Shown here: piece by piece, positions 17,453 through 25,907 of the stretch | How positions within the stretch are numbered: the stretch's first letter is position 1 | How the letters are laid out: each line of letters begins with the position of its first letter | Source of the DNA: CBDDKW01 sp965230425 | Lineage (GTDB): Bacteria; Pseudomonadota; Gammaproteobacteria; UBA1113 | NCBI GenBank assembly: GCA_965230425.1 | Contig: CBDDKW010000004.1 | Location: 1 to 40,021, forward strand | DNA length: 40,021 nucleotides | Reading direction: 5' to 3' | The notes under the pieces: generated by a model | The model's database searches: none | Told to the model about the DNA's origin: nothing | Seen by the model: the letters and a program-made list of their open reading frames with translations, nothing else | Position numbers and translations under genes: made by a program

Positions 17453-20071
17453 CTAGCGATTACCTAAGCGAGCTACTTGGCTACTTACTGCTGTACCAGC
17501 TTCAGCCTGTGGCTGTTGTGCATCTGCTAATTGCTGGCTAGGAGCCGGTGTTTTTGTACAAGCCTCGGATACTTTTTGCCAATCAAGGTAAAAGTTTAGT
17601 TTTTTCTCGATGTCTTCAGCACGGCCGCGCCATTTTGTCTCTAGTTCATTTGCATTTTCTGCTTCAGGCATGATTCTGGCTATCTCAGCCAGACAAAAGT
17701 CATGTAGCAATAGTAGCAATCTGCCAGTCACGGCTGCGTAGAGGAGTGCTGACTTAATATCTTTTTTTGCTATTCCTGGCAATTTGAAAGCAGTCTTATA
17801 ATCTCCTGTTGCTAAGCTTTGCTGACATTGCTTTATTAACGAGTGTTGTTGAAATGCAGAAGTGAACAGCGGTCGTAAAGGCTTCATAGCTGAGTTGCGT
17901 TCTGCCCGCTCTTTTCCTGTCATGCCATGTTTCACGTTTTCTTTTACATTGACATTTACACCTTTAAGTAACATTGCCCAAGTTGAATCAACAGCACCAG
18001 CCTCGATGAGATAACCTAGAGGCCTCCTTCCTTTGTCGTCTGCGTGCTCAAAAGCAGTTAATGGCAACACTTTTATCATCGTTCTTAGGTCATTAGGATA
18101 ATCTTGTTTATAGTCTTCACTGATTCTTTTTCTGTTATGATGAAAGAACACTGCCTCTTCAAAGATTAATCGTTTAACAGAATCTTCCCCTATAACATTC
18201 ATAAGGGTTTGGATGTTCTCATTAGGCAGAGTTTTTAGTATGCTAGCAAAGAGATGAAATTTGTCCTGAGAAAATTCAAAGCTTTTTCTCACTGTTGCCA
18301 TCATGTAAGGCTCTTGAAAAGGCTTAGGCAACTGCTGCAGAGTCTCCACATTAAAATTGCCATTGGATAACAATCCGATTGTATGTCTTTCGCCTAGCTT
18401 TTCGCATAATAATTTATAATTTTCAGTAGATATATTTTTTGAAACATCAATGAGACGGCTGTTGGTATTAATAATGGCCTGTAAACTACCACTATTAATT
18501 TCATGGAGATGCGACTTAAAGTCAACTTCATTTTCTAAATAAGTTAGTAAAACAACTAACTGCTGAAAATTCCATATGTGGTGTTTTAAGTCTTCTGCAC
18601 CGGCTAAGTCACTGGTAAGTTGTTGATGGAGTTTACAGTCTTGCTGATGTAAAAGCTTCTCGACTAAATCATCAAGTGTTCGATGAATAGCGAAATGAGG
18701 CACGAAAGTCTCTGCAATGTTCACAGCCTTGGGCATGAGTGATACTACTGCAGCAAGTTGAGCTGGTTCAAGTAGAAATTCATTTAAATGCTTACCACCC
18801 AATACCTCGCATAAAGCCCAGCGAGCGTTTTCGGGTAAGCTGCTCAACAGTGCTTGAATATCTTTGAAAGATGCAGCTATACCTGTCAAATGCATACCAC
18901 CTAATGTATGACAGAGGGTCCAGCGATGGTTTTCAGGTAGTATGTTTAATATTTCTTCAAGGCTATTAATGTTATTGAATTGAGCTTTTAATAACTCATC
19001 ACCAAGTAATTGAAGTGCGGGCAAGCGATCATTTTCAGGGATCAGTTCCAGAAATTCAGCGAGCCAATAACTACCATTTGCAGCATTTCTCAGCCATTCA
19101 CTACCTAACTGTTGTAGTAAGTTCAAGCGCGCATTTTTGGATAGAACGCTTAATGTTGTTTTGAGATTAGCATAACTTGCATAGTCTGTATTGCTTGAAC
19201 TTATTAACTTCTTAAGCTGCCTATTACCTAATGCTTGACATAGAGGCCGATGGTACTGTTGATCAAGGAGTTTTAGTATTCCAATAAGTTTGCTATGACA
19301 AGGAATTAATTCATTCAGATAACCGCCCACCAAGAGGTAGTAGAGAGGCCAGTGATCTTCTTCAGATAGATACTCTATAGTTTTGTTAAAAGTATCTATA
19401 GTGCCTAGTAGCTGTGCTTTTTCTTGTTCATATAACGCCTCGGAAAAGGGGATGAGTGATTCAATTGCCTGAGTGTAAGTATATTCATCAGATGTACTAC
19501 TATCTTGAACTGTTTTAGCGTTAGCTATTGAATGATAAAATTGCCGTAAGGTATCTACTTTAGCAATAAGCTCTTTGTTATCAGCCTCGGGACGTGCAAG
19601 CTGCTGATTGGAGTCTACTGAATTAGTCCTGGGGCTAGGCGCTTTGCCAATTATATTTGCATCATCTATGCCGACAACTTCAGCAACGGCTAAACAGGCT
19701 CTAGTTAGTTGAAAGTAAGGTTGAGCAGTATAATCCAAGCTGCTGTGTTGAATTATCGGGCCTCGTACAGTTAAAAACATGCGTAGAGCAAAATGTGCAT
19801 AGGCTGGATAAATTTCACGCTTTTGTAAGCGTTCTAAGATTGAAATGATGCACTCAAAGGCAGCGTCAGTTTCAGTTTTAACTAGTTCACGAGCTGTAGT
19901 AGAACGGCCATTGTCAGTAATGACCGGCCCATCTTTGACAAAACCATATGCATGAGGAGTTCTCAATAAGTTATCTTGTAAAGTTTTAACCTGATTTAGT
20001 AAATTATCAACCTTATTGTGCCGTGTGTCAGATTGCTGAGTATAAATAGTCGTTTCGTTACTTAATGGCAT
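17453..20071 (-). CDS. LG-HL repeat / ankyrin-like protein, array paralogue 3
   Basis: 872 aa, not assigned to a named family. Residues about 20-135 match the N-terminal domain of the 941-aa paralogue (AHFALRMFLTVRG). Residues about 265-470 carry the clearest run of ~30-residue helical repeats, each LG-x-x-x-L...LLxxLPExxRxxLC (ALGNRQLKKLI, LGSEWLRNA, LLGDELLKAQF, LGGMHLTGIA, LGGKHLNEFL). An ankyrin-like stretch lies near 674-710 (DDKGRRPLGYLIEAGAVDSTW). The tail is FYLDWQKVSEACTKTPAPSQQ. At DNA level the last ~160 bp are nearly identical to the 521-aa gene, while the preceding ~170 bp match the 941-aa gene better, so it is a mosaic. The ATG at 20071 follows GAGG at 9 nt. Function unknown. 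Confidence 0.7.
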   Translation of the reverse strand: MPLSNETTIYTQQSDTRHNKVDNLLNQVKTLQDNLLRTPHAYGFVKDGPVITDNGRSTTARELVKTETDAAFECIISILERLQKREIYPAYAHFALRMFLTVRGPIIQHSSLDYTAQPYFQLTRACLAVAEVVGIDDANIIGKAPSPRTNSVDSNQQLARPEADNKELIAKVDTLRQFYHSIANAKTVQDSSTSDEYTYTQAIESLIPFSEALYEQEKAQLLGTIDTFNKTIEYLSEEDHWPLYYLLVGGYLNELIPCHSKLIGILKLLDQQYHRPLCQALGNRQLKKLISSSNTDYASYANLKTTLSVLSKNARLNLLQQLGSEWLRNAANGSYWLAEFLELIPENDRLPALQLLGDELLKAQFNNINSLEEILNILPENHRWTLCHTLGGMHLTGIAASFKDIQALLSSLPENARWALCEVLGGKHLNEFLLEPAQLAAVVSLMPKAVNIAETFVPHFAIHRTLDDLVEKLLHQQDCKLHQQLTSDLAGAEDLKHHIWNFQQLVVLLTYLENEVDFKSHLHEINSGSLQAIINTNSRLIDVSKNISTENYKLLCEKLGERHTIGLLSNGNFNVETLQQLPKPFQEPYMMATVRKSFEFSQDKFHLFASILKTLPNENIQTLMNVIGEDSVKRLIFEEAVFFHHNRKRISEDYKQDYPNDLRTMIKVLPLTAFEHADDKGRRPLGYLIEAGAVDSTWAMLLKGVNVNVKENVKHGMTGKERAERNSAMKPLRPLFTSAFQQHSLIKQCQQSLATGDYKTAFKLPGIAKKDIKSALLYAAVTGRLLLLLHDFCLAEIARIMPEAENANELETKWRGRAEDIEKKLNFYLDWQKVSEACTKTPAPSQQLADAQQPQAEAGTAVSSQVARLGNR

Positions 20072-20302
20072 ATTTTTGCACCTCTGTAGTTACCAAACAC
20101 ATAATATCTAATATTTATTTAGTTATTATTGGCGTGGTGAGGATTTTAATAGATTTAGATTAAGGGAACATTAATGACTAACTATAAATATTATAATTTC
20201 CCTTTAGGAAATTTTCTGTTTGTTACGAGAATATAATTAAAAGACTAACTGCAGCTCAGTGCTAGAGCGATACCCAATTAATATGCTATATTCCCGCCCA
20301 CT

Positions 20303-21283
20303 ATGTTAGATCGTACGTTATCCATTGCGCCTATGCTTGATTGTACTGACCGTCATTGTCGGTATTTCTTGCGGCTGTTGAGTCCTCATGCTCTGTTATA
20401 TACGGAGATGGTGACCTGTGGGGCGATTATTCATGGCGATAAGGAACAGCACCTTGGTTTTAGTGCTGAAGAGCATCCTTTAGCCTTGCAGCTTGGTGGT
20501 AGTGATCCGCAACAGCTTGCTGAATGTGCGCATATTGCTGAAGATTATGGTTACGATGAAGTGAATTTAAATATCGGTTGTCCCAGTGACCGTGTGCAAT
20601 CAGGCCGTTTCGGCGCGTGTTTGATGGCAGAGCCTGACTTGGTAGCTGAGTGTGTTGCGGCAATGCAAGCGCGGGTGAGTATTCCGGTAACGGTAAAAAC
20701 TCGGATTGGTATTGATGAGCAAGATAGTTATGAGTTATTACACCGTTTTGTTAGCACTGTGGCTGCTGCAGGGTGTGACGTGTTTATTATCCATGCGCGT
20801 AAAGCCTGGTTACAAGGTTTAAGCCCCAAACAAAATCGTGAAATCCCTCCTTTACGTTATGAGGTTGTCTATCATTTAAAACAAGATTTTCCGCATTTGC
20901 ACTTTAGTATCAATGGCGGTATTAAAACTTTAGCAGATGTGCAAACTCACTTAGCCCATGTGGATGGGGTGATGATAGGTCGTGAGGCGTATCATAATTC
21001 ATATATGCTGACGGAGCTTGAGCGAGTATTATTTTCTACAATTGATATACCCACTCGAGAGGCTGTGGTTGCTGAGATGCTACCTTATTTGCAGCGTCAT
21101 ACTGAGCAGGGGCAGCGCTTGCATCATGCCGTTCGGCATATGATTGGGTTGTACTTGGGTCAACCCAATGCGCGTTTATGGCGCCGTTATTTGAGTGAAC
21201 ATGGCTGTAAACATGATGCAGGTGTTGAGGTTGTTACCGAAGCTTTAAAGTTAGTTCGGGATAATGGTTCAAGAAGTAGCTAA
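20303..21283 (+). CDS. dusA: tRNA-dihydrouridine(20/20a) synthase DusA
   Basis: 326 aa, full length. FMN enzyme that reduces U20/U20a in the tRNA D-loop with NADPH. Visible motifs are the N-terminal SIAPMLDCTDRHCRYFLR, LQLGGSDPQQLAECA, the NIGCPSDRVQSGRFGACLM block containing the catalytic Cys, VKTRIGID and the IIHARKAWLQGLSPKQNR segment diagnostic of DusA. The ATG at 20303 has no obvious Shine-Dalgarno. A TATATT lies only about 12 bp upstream, so a leaderless or very short leader is possible. This 5' end is the sequence repeated in remnants A, B and C. dusA 5' ends are a known integration site for certain islands and prophages (established knowledge). The gene itself is intact. Confidence 0.96.
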   Translation: MLDRTLSIAPMLDCTDRHCRYFLRLLSPHALLYTEMVTCGAIIHGDKEQHLGFSAEEHPLALQLGGSDPQQLAECAHIAEDYGYDEVNLNIGCPSDRVQSGRFGACLMAEPDLVAECVAAMQARVSIPVTVKTRIGIDEQDSYELLHRFVSTVAAAGCDVFIIHARKAWLQGLSPKQNREIPPLRYEVVYHLKQDFPHLHFSINGGIKTLADVQTHLAHVDGVMIGREAYHNSYMLTELERVLFSTIDIPTREAVVAEMLPYLQRHTEQGQRLHHAVRHMIGLYLGQPNARLWRRYLSEHGCKHDAGVEVVTEALKLVRDNGSRSS

Positions 21284-21302
21284 CTTGCTCAAGAAAGCTT
21301 TT

Positions 21303-21860
21303 TTATGTCTTTTGTTTCCAACAAGTCTGATTCGTCATACGCAGTCTACTGACATCATAACCTTGTGCTTTAGCGACTTGTTTTAAGTGCTCGATGATGT
21401 TAGGGGCAAGCGTAGGTTTGCGTGACATGATCCAGAGGTTTTTACGATTGGGTGTGCCGCCTAAGGAATATTGATAATTTTTATCCATGTATAAAATCCA
21501 ATATTCACCGCGGAAGGGCCAGGAAAATTTTAAGCGTAATTTGCTATTGTTGCTGCCTGGGATGGGATAGAGTTTTGCCGATACTTGACTGGTTAAACCA
21601 TTGGGACCACCACGGCGGCAGCGATTGGTGACTTTGACATAATCATTGCGGTTATCAAATTCACCGTATGAGCAATAACAATTAGCGGCAAACTTTTTCG
21701 GGATAGAAGCGATTTCATACCAGCGTCCAGCGCCTTTGTCAGGATTGATATAGGTGGTATTGGTTTGGGGATCTTTTTGTACGGTGCTCGTGCAGTTTGC
21801 TAGTAAGCAGCACAGGCAAATGATTAACAATAGCTGCGTGAGTATACGCCAGTGGAGCAT
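21303..21860 (-). CDS. blc: outer-membrane lipocalin lipoprotein (Blc-like)
   Basis: 185 aa from the ATG at 21860. Begins with a hydrophobic signal and a lipobox LLANC, so lipidation is expected. Lipocalin motifs follow: the GxW signature in GAGRWYEIASIP, a YVKVTNRCR-like strand and a YWILYMDKNYQYSLGG block near the barrel end, as in bacterial Blc. Members bind lysophospholipids or fatty acids at the outer membrane. The frame extends 35 codons upstream to 21965, but that extension runs through a terminator hairpin (21915-21942) and would bury the signal peptide, so I reject the longer start. It converges with dusA, 19 bp apart. Confidence 0.88.
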   Translation of the reverse strand: MLHWRILTQLLLIICLCCLLANCTSTVQKDPQTNTTYINPDKGAGRWYEIASIPKKFAANCYCSYGEFDNRNDYVKVTNRCRRGGPNGLTSQVSAKLYPIPGSNNSKLRLKFSWPFRGEYWILYMDKNYQYSLGGTPNRKNLWIMSRKPTLAPNIIEHLKQVAKAQGYDVSRLRMTNQTCWKQKT

Positions 21861-21906
21861 GTTTGTGTTGCTCGTGGTGTTGGCGTTGTGATGTAATTGT
21901 TTGGTT

Positions 21907-21942
21907 ACAAAATAAAATCCCCGAGTGTGACGTCGGGGATTT
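21907..21942 (-). terminator. Rho-independent terminator after L,D-transpeptidase gene
   Basis: Read on the minus strand, AAATCCCCG...CGGGGATTT is a perfect 9-bp stem (21915-21942) followed by TTTTATTTTG (21907-21916). It lies about 85 bp beyond the stop of the minus-strand transpeptidase gene and ahead of the lipocalin start. Confidence 0.82.
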
Positions 21943-22027
21943 GTAATAGGCTGAAAATTAGACATCCTTGTCCCGCATGATATTTCAGTTAACTCTATTG
22001 AGTATAGTTCATGTTATTGAGATTGCC

Positions 22028-22741
22028 TCATGAATAAGGGTTAACAATTACCATTGTTGCATCACCCTGGTGAGGCAGCTTGATAAACTCTTCGTTTAAC
22101 CATTTGGCATCTTCTTTGAATATGCGTACACAGCCATGGCTGGCATGGTAGCCAGGGACTTCGGCTGAGGCGTGCATGGCATAACCACCGCGGAAGTACA
22201 TGCAATAGGGCATAGGTGCACCGCCGCCACTACGTACCGGGAATTTCTTGGAGACACAATCAGCACCTTTTTTATGGTAAAAGGCAAAGCGGCCAGTAAT
22301 CGTACGGCAACCGCTGCCGATATCTGAGCAGTAACTGCGTCCGCCAGACATGGGTCCCCAATGCACTAATTTACCATTGTCATCGTAAGCGCCCCAGGCT
22401 AATGTGCCAGGATCAACCACCACCATTTTTTGGCCGGGTGGGTCAATGGCACCTGGGAAAGGGGCGATACTGAGTAAATCTGTGGATTCAATATTATTGG
22501 GTACAGCAATGGTCATGCCTGGGCGTAAGCGTACATTCATGCGATTTAAACGTTGCACTACTTGGCGTTGATATTCATCAGGCCAGAGGGATTTCCATGA
22601 CTGTCCGCCTTTGATTTTTATGCAAGTAAAGTTAGGATCGTCGCAGAAGGTTTCGCCATAGCGTTGGATGGCATGAGCGCTACTTATTGAAAAAACAGTA
22701 AAAATACACAGAATAGTGGAGATAGATAGGAATTTCTTCAC
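22028..22741 (-). CDS. L,D-transpeptidase, YkuD family
   Basis: 237 aa periplasmic enzyme. Signal peptide at residues 1-24 (ending SSAHA). Residues about 40-85 look like a degenerate LysM-type segment (GGQSWKSLWPDEYQRQVVQRLN...RPGMTIAVPN). The catalytic domain has HAS-AEVPGYHASHGCVRI with the S-H-G-C-V-R active-site motif, followed by the usual DAKWL. It forms 3-3 crosslinks or anchors proteins to peptidoglycan. The start is GTG at 22741 with GAGAGG 8 nt upstream. A terminator follows at 21907-21942, so it is transcribed alone. Confidence 0.92.
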   Translation of the reverse strand: MKKFLSISTILCIFTVFSISSAHAIQRYGETFCDDPNFTCIKIKGGQSWKSLWPDEYQRQVVQRLNRMNVRLRPGMTIAVPNNIESTDLLSIAPFPGAIDPPGQKMVVVDPGTLAWGAYDDNGKLVHWGPMSGGRSYCSDIGSGCRTITGRFAFYHKKGADCVSKKFPVRSGGGAPMPYCMYFRGGYAMHASAEVPGYHASHGCVRIFKEDAKWLNEEFIKLPHQGDATMVIVNPYS

Positions 22742-22892
22742 GGTATAGACCTCTCATCATTGTCATCGTCCCTGATGAGTGGATTTTGTACATTACTGTG
22801 AATATAGACCAAGTTTTGTTAATTTGCTGGTAAGTATAATAAATTTTTCGCTGTACATGGCAAAACATTTATGCAGAATGAGTAGCTATGAC

Positions 22893-23167
22893 GTTTCAAG
22901 TAGGTAATGGAATTTACCACGTCTCGGTTACATCCATGTAACTTGCGCGATACTTGTAACCTACATAATTTAGGTTCTATAGCGCAGAGATTTTTTGCCT
23001 AAGACGTATTTTAAATAGCAGTTAATAGCGATACTATTGACAAGATTTAAAATACGTCTTAGGCAGAAGAGAGCAAGCTAGAGGATTGAAATTATGTAGA
23101 TTACAAGTATTTTATCCCTGATAGTGCTTCTTACTCGCCTTGGTAAATTCCATTACCTACTTGAAAC
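22893..23167. mobile_element. 275-bp nested palindromic MITE-like element
   Basis: Perfect 27-bp terminal inverted repeats (22893-22919 and 23141-23167; ends GTTTCAAGTAGG/CCTACTTGAAAC). A second inverted pair, 22951-22971 with 23089-23109, matches at 20 of 21 bases. A third, 22996-23016 with 23045-23065, is a perfect 21-bp pair around a 28-nt loop. The left arm also has a small hairpin (GTTACAT-CC-ATGTAAC, about 22927-22942). There is no open reading frame. I could not find a clear target-site duplication. It sits between the divergent transpeptidase and mutH genes. Non-autonomous foldback/MITE is the best description. Confidence 0.85.
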
Positions 23168-23302
23168 AACAATGTACAGTCAACTATTCCAGGAATATGA
23201 ATTTTTGCCATGTATAATTGGTGCTGGGGGGAGGGAGTGTTAGGGAAGTTGTAAACGTTTTATTGATTTATTTTCAGAATATTTGAGGGGTATATATTAT
23301 CC

Positions 23303-23995
23303 ATGAAACAGGATTTGCAATTACAAGCGGCGGTTGCGGTGCCGCGGTCTGAGGCGGAGCTGATGGCGCATGCGGATGGTTTAGCGGGGCGATCTTTGGC
23401 GGAACTTGCGCAGGCTTGTGACTTAGAGTTACCGGAAAACTTGCGTCGGACTAAGGGATTCATTGGCCAATTATTAGAAGTATATTTAGGTGCCAATGCG
23501 GCATCACGGCCGGTGCCGGATTTTATGGAATTAGGGGTGGAATTAAAAACGCTGCCATTGGATCATCGTGGTTTACCGAAGGAGTCTACTTTTGTGGCCA
23601 CATTACCTATGCATAAGGTGATTGGTGCTACCTGGGAGAGTTGTGAAGTAAAGCAAAAGCTCACGAGAGTCTTGTGGTTTCCCATCCAAGCACAGCCGGA
23701 TATTCCGCTTGCGGAGCGTTGTCTCGGTACGCCTTTATTATGGTCACCCACTGCGGAGCAGGAAGCTATATTACGTCAAGACTGGGAAGAATTGATGGAA
23801 TTGGTGGCTTTAGGCCAAGTGGATAAAATCAATGCGCGTATGGGTGAGTATTTACAAATTAGGCCTAAGGCGGCGGATGCTAAGTCTCTCTGTCAGGGGA
23901 TCAGTGCTACGGGCGAAGTAGGACAAACGCTACCACGAGGGTTCTACCTTCGAGCGCGATTTACGGCGGCTATCTTGGCTGCCAGTTATTTATAG
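23303..23995 (+). CDS. mutH: DNA mismatch repair endonuclease MutH
   Basis: 230 aa, full length. Nicks the unmethylated strand at hemimethylated GATC sites when activated by MutS/MutL. The catalytic D-x6-E-x-K motif is present as D73, E80 and K82 (DFMELGVELK). E59 in GQLLEVYLGA stands 14 residues before D73, the same spacing as E56-D70 in E. coli. A C-terminal GFYLRARFTAAIL helix is also typical. The ATG at 23303 has GAGGGG about 12 nt upstream, rather long spacing. Presence of MutH implies a Dam-type methylation-directed system elsewhere in the genome. Confidence 0.95.
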   Translation: MKQDLQLQAAVAVPRSEAELMAHADGLAGRSLAELAQACDLELPENLRRTKGFIGQLLEVYLGANAASRPVPDFMELGVELKTLPLDHRGLPKESTFVATLPMHKVIGATWESCEVKQKLTRVLWFPIQAQPDIPLAERCLGTPLLWSPTAEQEAILRQDWEELMELVALGQVDKINARMGEYLQIRPKAADAKSLCQGISATGEVGQTLPRGFYLRARFTAAILAASYL

Positions 23996-24130
23996 CATTA
24001 AGAGCACAATCTACCCATAAAGTCCCTGGCCTATAAAACTCTAAATATGAGACGCTATGGGTAATAATTACCCTGTTTTTAAAAAATGCTCTATAGTGAT
24101 ATTGATGTAAATTATTTATGGGGATCCCTT

Positions 24131-24613
24131 ATGAAAAAATTAACAAGCTTATGTGCGGCTATGGTGTTATGTGGTGCGACCACTGTTGCTATGGCTGATT
24201 CACATATGACACCTTCAGCAACCATGAGCCAGCCAAATGCAACAAGCACAGCGCCTGCACCGGCGGCTAATGGCACAAGTGGTCAGCAAATGCCTGGCAG
24301 TATGGCGCCTCAAGGTGCTGCAGGGCAATATAAAGCGATGGGTAAACATCCTCACCATATGCGTGGTGGCATGTCTAAAGAGCAAATGCAGCAATTTCGC
24401 CAAAAAATGGTGGAACGCTGGCAAAGTATGACACCAGAGCAAAAACAGCAAATTCAGCAAGGTATGCAGAAACGCTGGCAAGCGGCATCACCTGCTGAAC
24501 AAAAAATGGTTCAAGAACAAATGCTTATGAAAATTAAATCCATGTCGCCTGCACAACAGAAGCAGCTCATGGAGCAATTACATAGCATGAAGTCACAAAC
24601 GCCAGCAGGCTGA
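24131..24613 (+). CDS. small exported Gln/Met-rich protein
   Basis: 160 aa from the ATG at 24131, chosen because it starts directly with a signal peptide (MKKLTSLCAAMVLCGATTVAMADS); an in-frame ATG at 24086 adds 15 residues ahead of it. The mature protein has an Ala/Pro/Thr-rich linker. A helical region then repeats a Q/M-rich motif (MTPEQKQQIQQGMQKRWQ, ASPAEQKMVQEQM, MSPAQQKQLMEQ), broadly like DUF3106 or Spy/CpxP-style periplasmic proteins. A periplasmic chaperone or stress role is only a guess. Confidence 0.75.
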   Translation: MKKLTSLCAAMVLCGATTVAMADSHMTPSATMSQPNATSTAPAPAANGTSGQQMPGSMAPQGAAGQYKAMGKHPHHMRGGMSKEQMQQFRQKMVERWQSMTPEQKQQIQQGMQKRWQAASPAEQKMVQEQMLMKIKSMSPAQQKQLMEQLHSMKSQTPAG

Positions 24614-24660
24614 GTGATATTTGAACATTTCTGACTATACTTAGATCAGGACTATTGATA

Positions 24661-24688
24661 ACAAATGGCGATGAAAATCGCCATTTGT
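24661..24688 (+). terminator. perfect GAAA-loop hairpin
   Basis: ACAAATGGCGAT-GAAA-ATCGCCATTTGT is a perfect 12-bp stem with a tetraloop, 48 bp after the stop of the 160-aa gene. No T-run follows, so it may be an RNA 3'-end stabiliser or terminator. Confidence 0.55.
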
Positions 24689-24778
24689 CCATGGGCGTGT
24701 TGTAAGCGTTGAGGTGATTAACTGCAATGTAGGCTGCCAACGTTTAATGTATACGCTCACATTAAGGGGGTAAGTCAT

Positions 24779-25006
24779 ATGAAACGTATCCTAGCAATTT
24801 TAGCGGCTTTGGGTTTAAGTCTTTCTGTCACCGCGTGTAGTACCAGTAATGAAGATGTTGGTATGGTCACTGGGGCCGTTGCTGGCGGTGTTCTCGGTAA
24901 CCAAATTGGTAGTGGTAGTGGACGTACTGCCGCAACTATTGGTGGTGCCGTCGTCGGTGGTTTTATGGGTAAGCAGGTAGGTAAATCCATGGACCAGAAT
25001 CAGTAG
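24779..25006 (+). CDS. glycine-zipper lipoprotein (OsmB-like)
   Basis: 75 aa. A signal peptide ends in lipobox VTAC, so the protein is a lipoprotein. The mature part is a glycine-zipper two-helix segment (GAVAGGVLGNQIGSGSGRTAATIGGAVVGGFMGKQVG). OsmB-like proteins of this size are envelope-stress induced. AAGGGGG sits 8 nt before the ATG. A terminator-like hairpin follows at 25034. Confidence 0.85.
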   Translation: MKRILAILAALGLSLSVTACSTSNEDVGMVTGAVAGGVLGNQIGSGSGRTAATIGGAVVGGFMGKQVGKSMDQNQ

Positions 25007-25033
25007 ATTCGTCGTGAAGAATTATAGCAAAAC

Positions 25034-25053
25034 GGCTTCATCTAAATGAAGCC
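25034..25053 (+). terminator. terminator-like hairpin after OsmB-like gene
   Basis: GGCTTCAT-CTAA-ATGAAGCC, a perfect 8-bp stem 27 bp past the stop. It is followed by a U-rich TATATTT, with a run of seven T's a little further on (25070). It separates the plus-strand gene from the convergent minus-strand array. Confidence 0.6.
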
Positions 25054-25108
25054 TATATTTAGTAAAGAGTTTTTTTCTATTGATTATGTTTAAACAAGAT
25101 AAACTAAA

Positions 25109-25867
25109 TTAACCAGGAAAAGCAATGAGTTTTTGTGGCTGATTAAACAGCTCATTTATGCCTTCCAGTATTGCTCTTGTTTGCTTGAGGTGTTCAATTT
25201 GCTGTCTATATTTAAGCCCTAATTCACGTTCATGGATTGAATAAAACAAATTGACATTATTGTTAATGAATTTTTCGACATTATCCAAAGCTAGAAAAAT
25301 ATCGGCAAATATAAATTGTACTAGTCTGAGCTTATTTTCATAAGCTATCGAACCCGATATAAAATCATCAATTAAATTCTTTATTTCTTTTGCTTGATAG
25401 GTTTTTAACTTTAGCTCATGAAGTGAGCCATTGCTATTGTGTTCATTATCTATGGGCCTGGCTAAGGATAATCTGTCTGCTGTGAATAAAATTTGTGTTA
25501 TAAAATAGCTACGACATGATGATGATTGCAATCTATTGTTGATTAAATCGTCTATCAGTAGCTGCAAGCTAGTCCTAAGATATTTTATTTTACTTGAGTA
25601 TGAGTCATAGCTAAATCGGGCAGTTGTTTTCATGGATATTTTGTTAATAAATTCAAATACATCATCTAGTGTTAAAATAGCACCATATTTTTTTAGTTTT
25701 GTAAATAAAGAAACATTTTTTAAAATGTTATCCTCCAAGCGGATTAAGCATAGATCTTGCAATAAACCTTGGTTATTTTCATGTAAAAAACTTTCAAGTG
25801 TTTCAATAATTTCACTCGATTTAAGTGTTTTTTGATTTAATAAATATAGTAATGTTGACTCTAGCAT
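25109..25867 (-). CDS. unknown helical protein at the end of the LuxR array
   Basis: 252 aa from the ATG at 25867, which has GAGTG 9-10 nt upstream. A TTG at 25936 would extend the frame but overlaps the lux-box-like operator and the -35, so it is rejected. It is predominantly helical and polar, Leu/Lys/Asn-rich, with no signal peptide, membrane helix or HTH that I recognise. Segments such as LRTSLQLLIDDLINN and LRLVQFIFADIFLALDNVEKFIN suggest a helical bundle. It is the last gene of the minus-strand array and the only non-LuxR gene under the array's operator/promoter arrangement. That makes it a candidate output gene. Function unknown. Confidence 0.7.
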   Translation of the reverse strand: MLESTLLYLLNQKTLKSSEIIETLESFLHENNQGLLQDLCLIRLEDNILKNVSLFTKLKKYGAILTLDDVFEFINKISMKTTARFSYDSYSSKIKYLRTSLQLLIDDLINNRLQSSSCRSYFITQILFTADRLSLARPIDNEHNSNGSLHELKLKTYQAKEIKNLIDDFISGSIAYENKLRLVQFIFADIFLALDNVEKFINNNVNLFYSIHERELGLKYRQQIEHLKQTRAILEGINELFNQPQKLIAFPG

Positions 25868-25907
25868 TTTTAATTTCACTCTATTATTTACCAATAGTTC
25901 CGAGTAA

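Noticed and set aside
21861..21965. N-terminal extension of the lipocalin to 220 aa
   Set aside because: It runs through a Rho-independent terminator hairpin and places 35 residues before an otherwise normal lipoprotein signal peptide.
22885..23175. Target-site duplication flanking the palindromic element
   Set aside because: The bases next to both ends (CTATGAC and AACAATG) do not form a direct repeat, so the transposition claim rests on the terminal repeats only.
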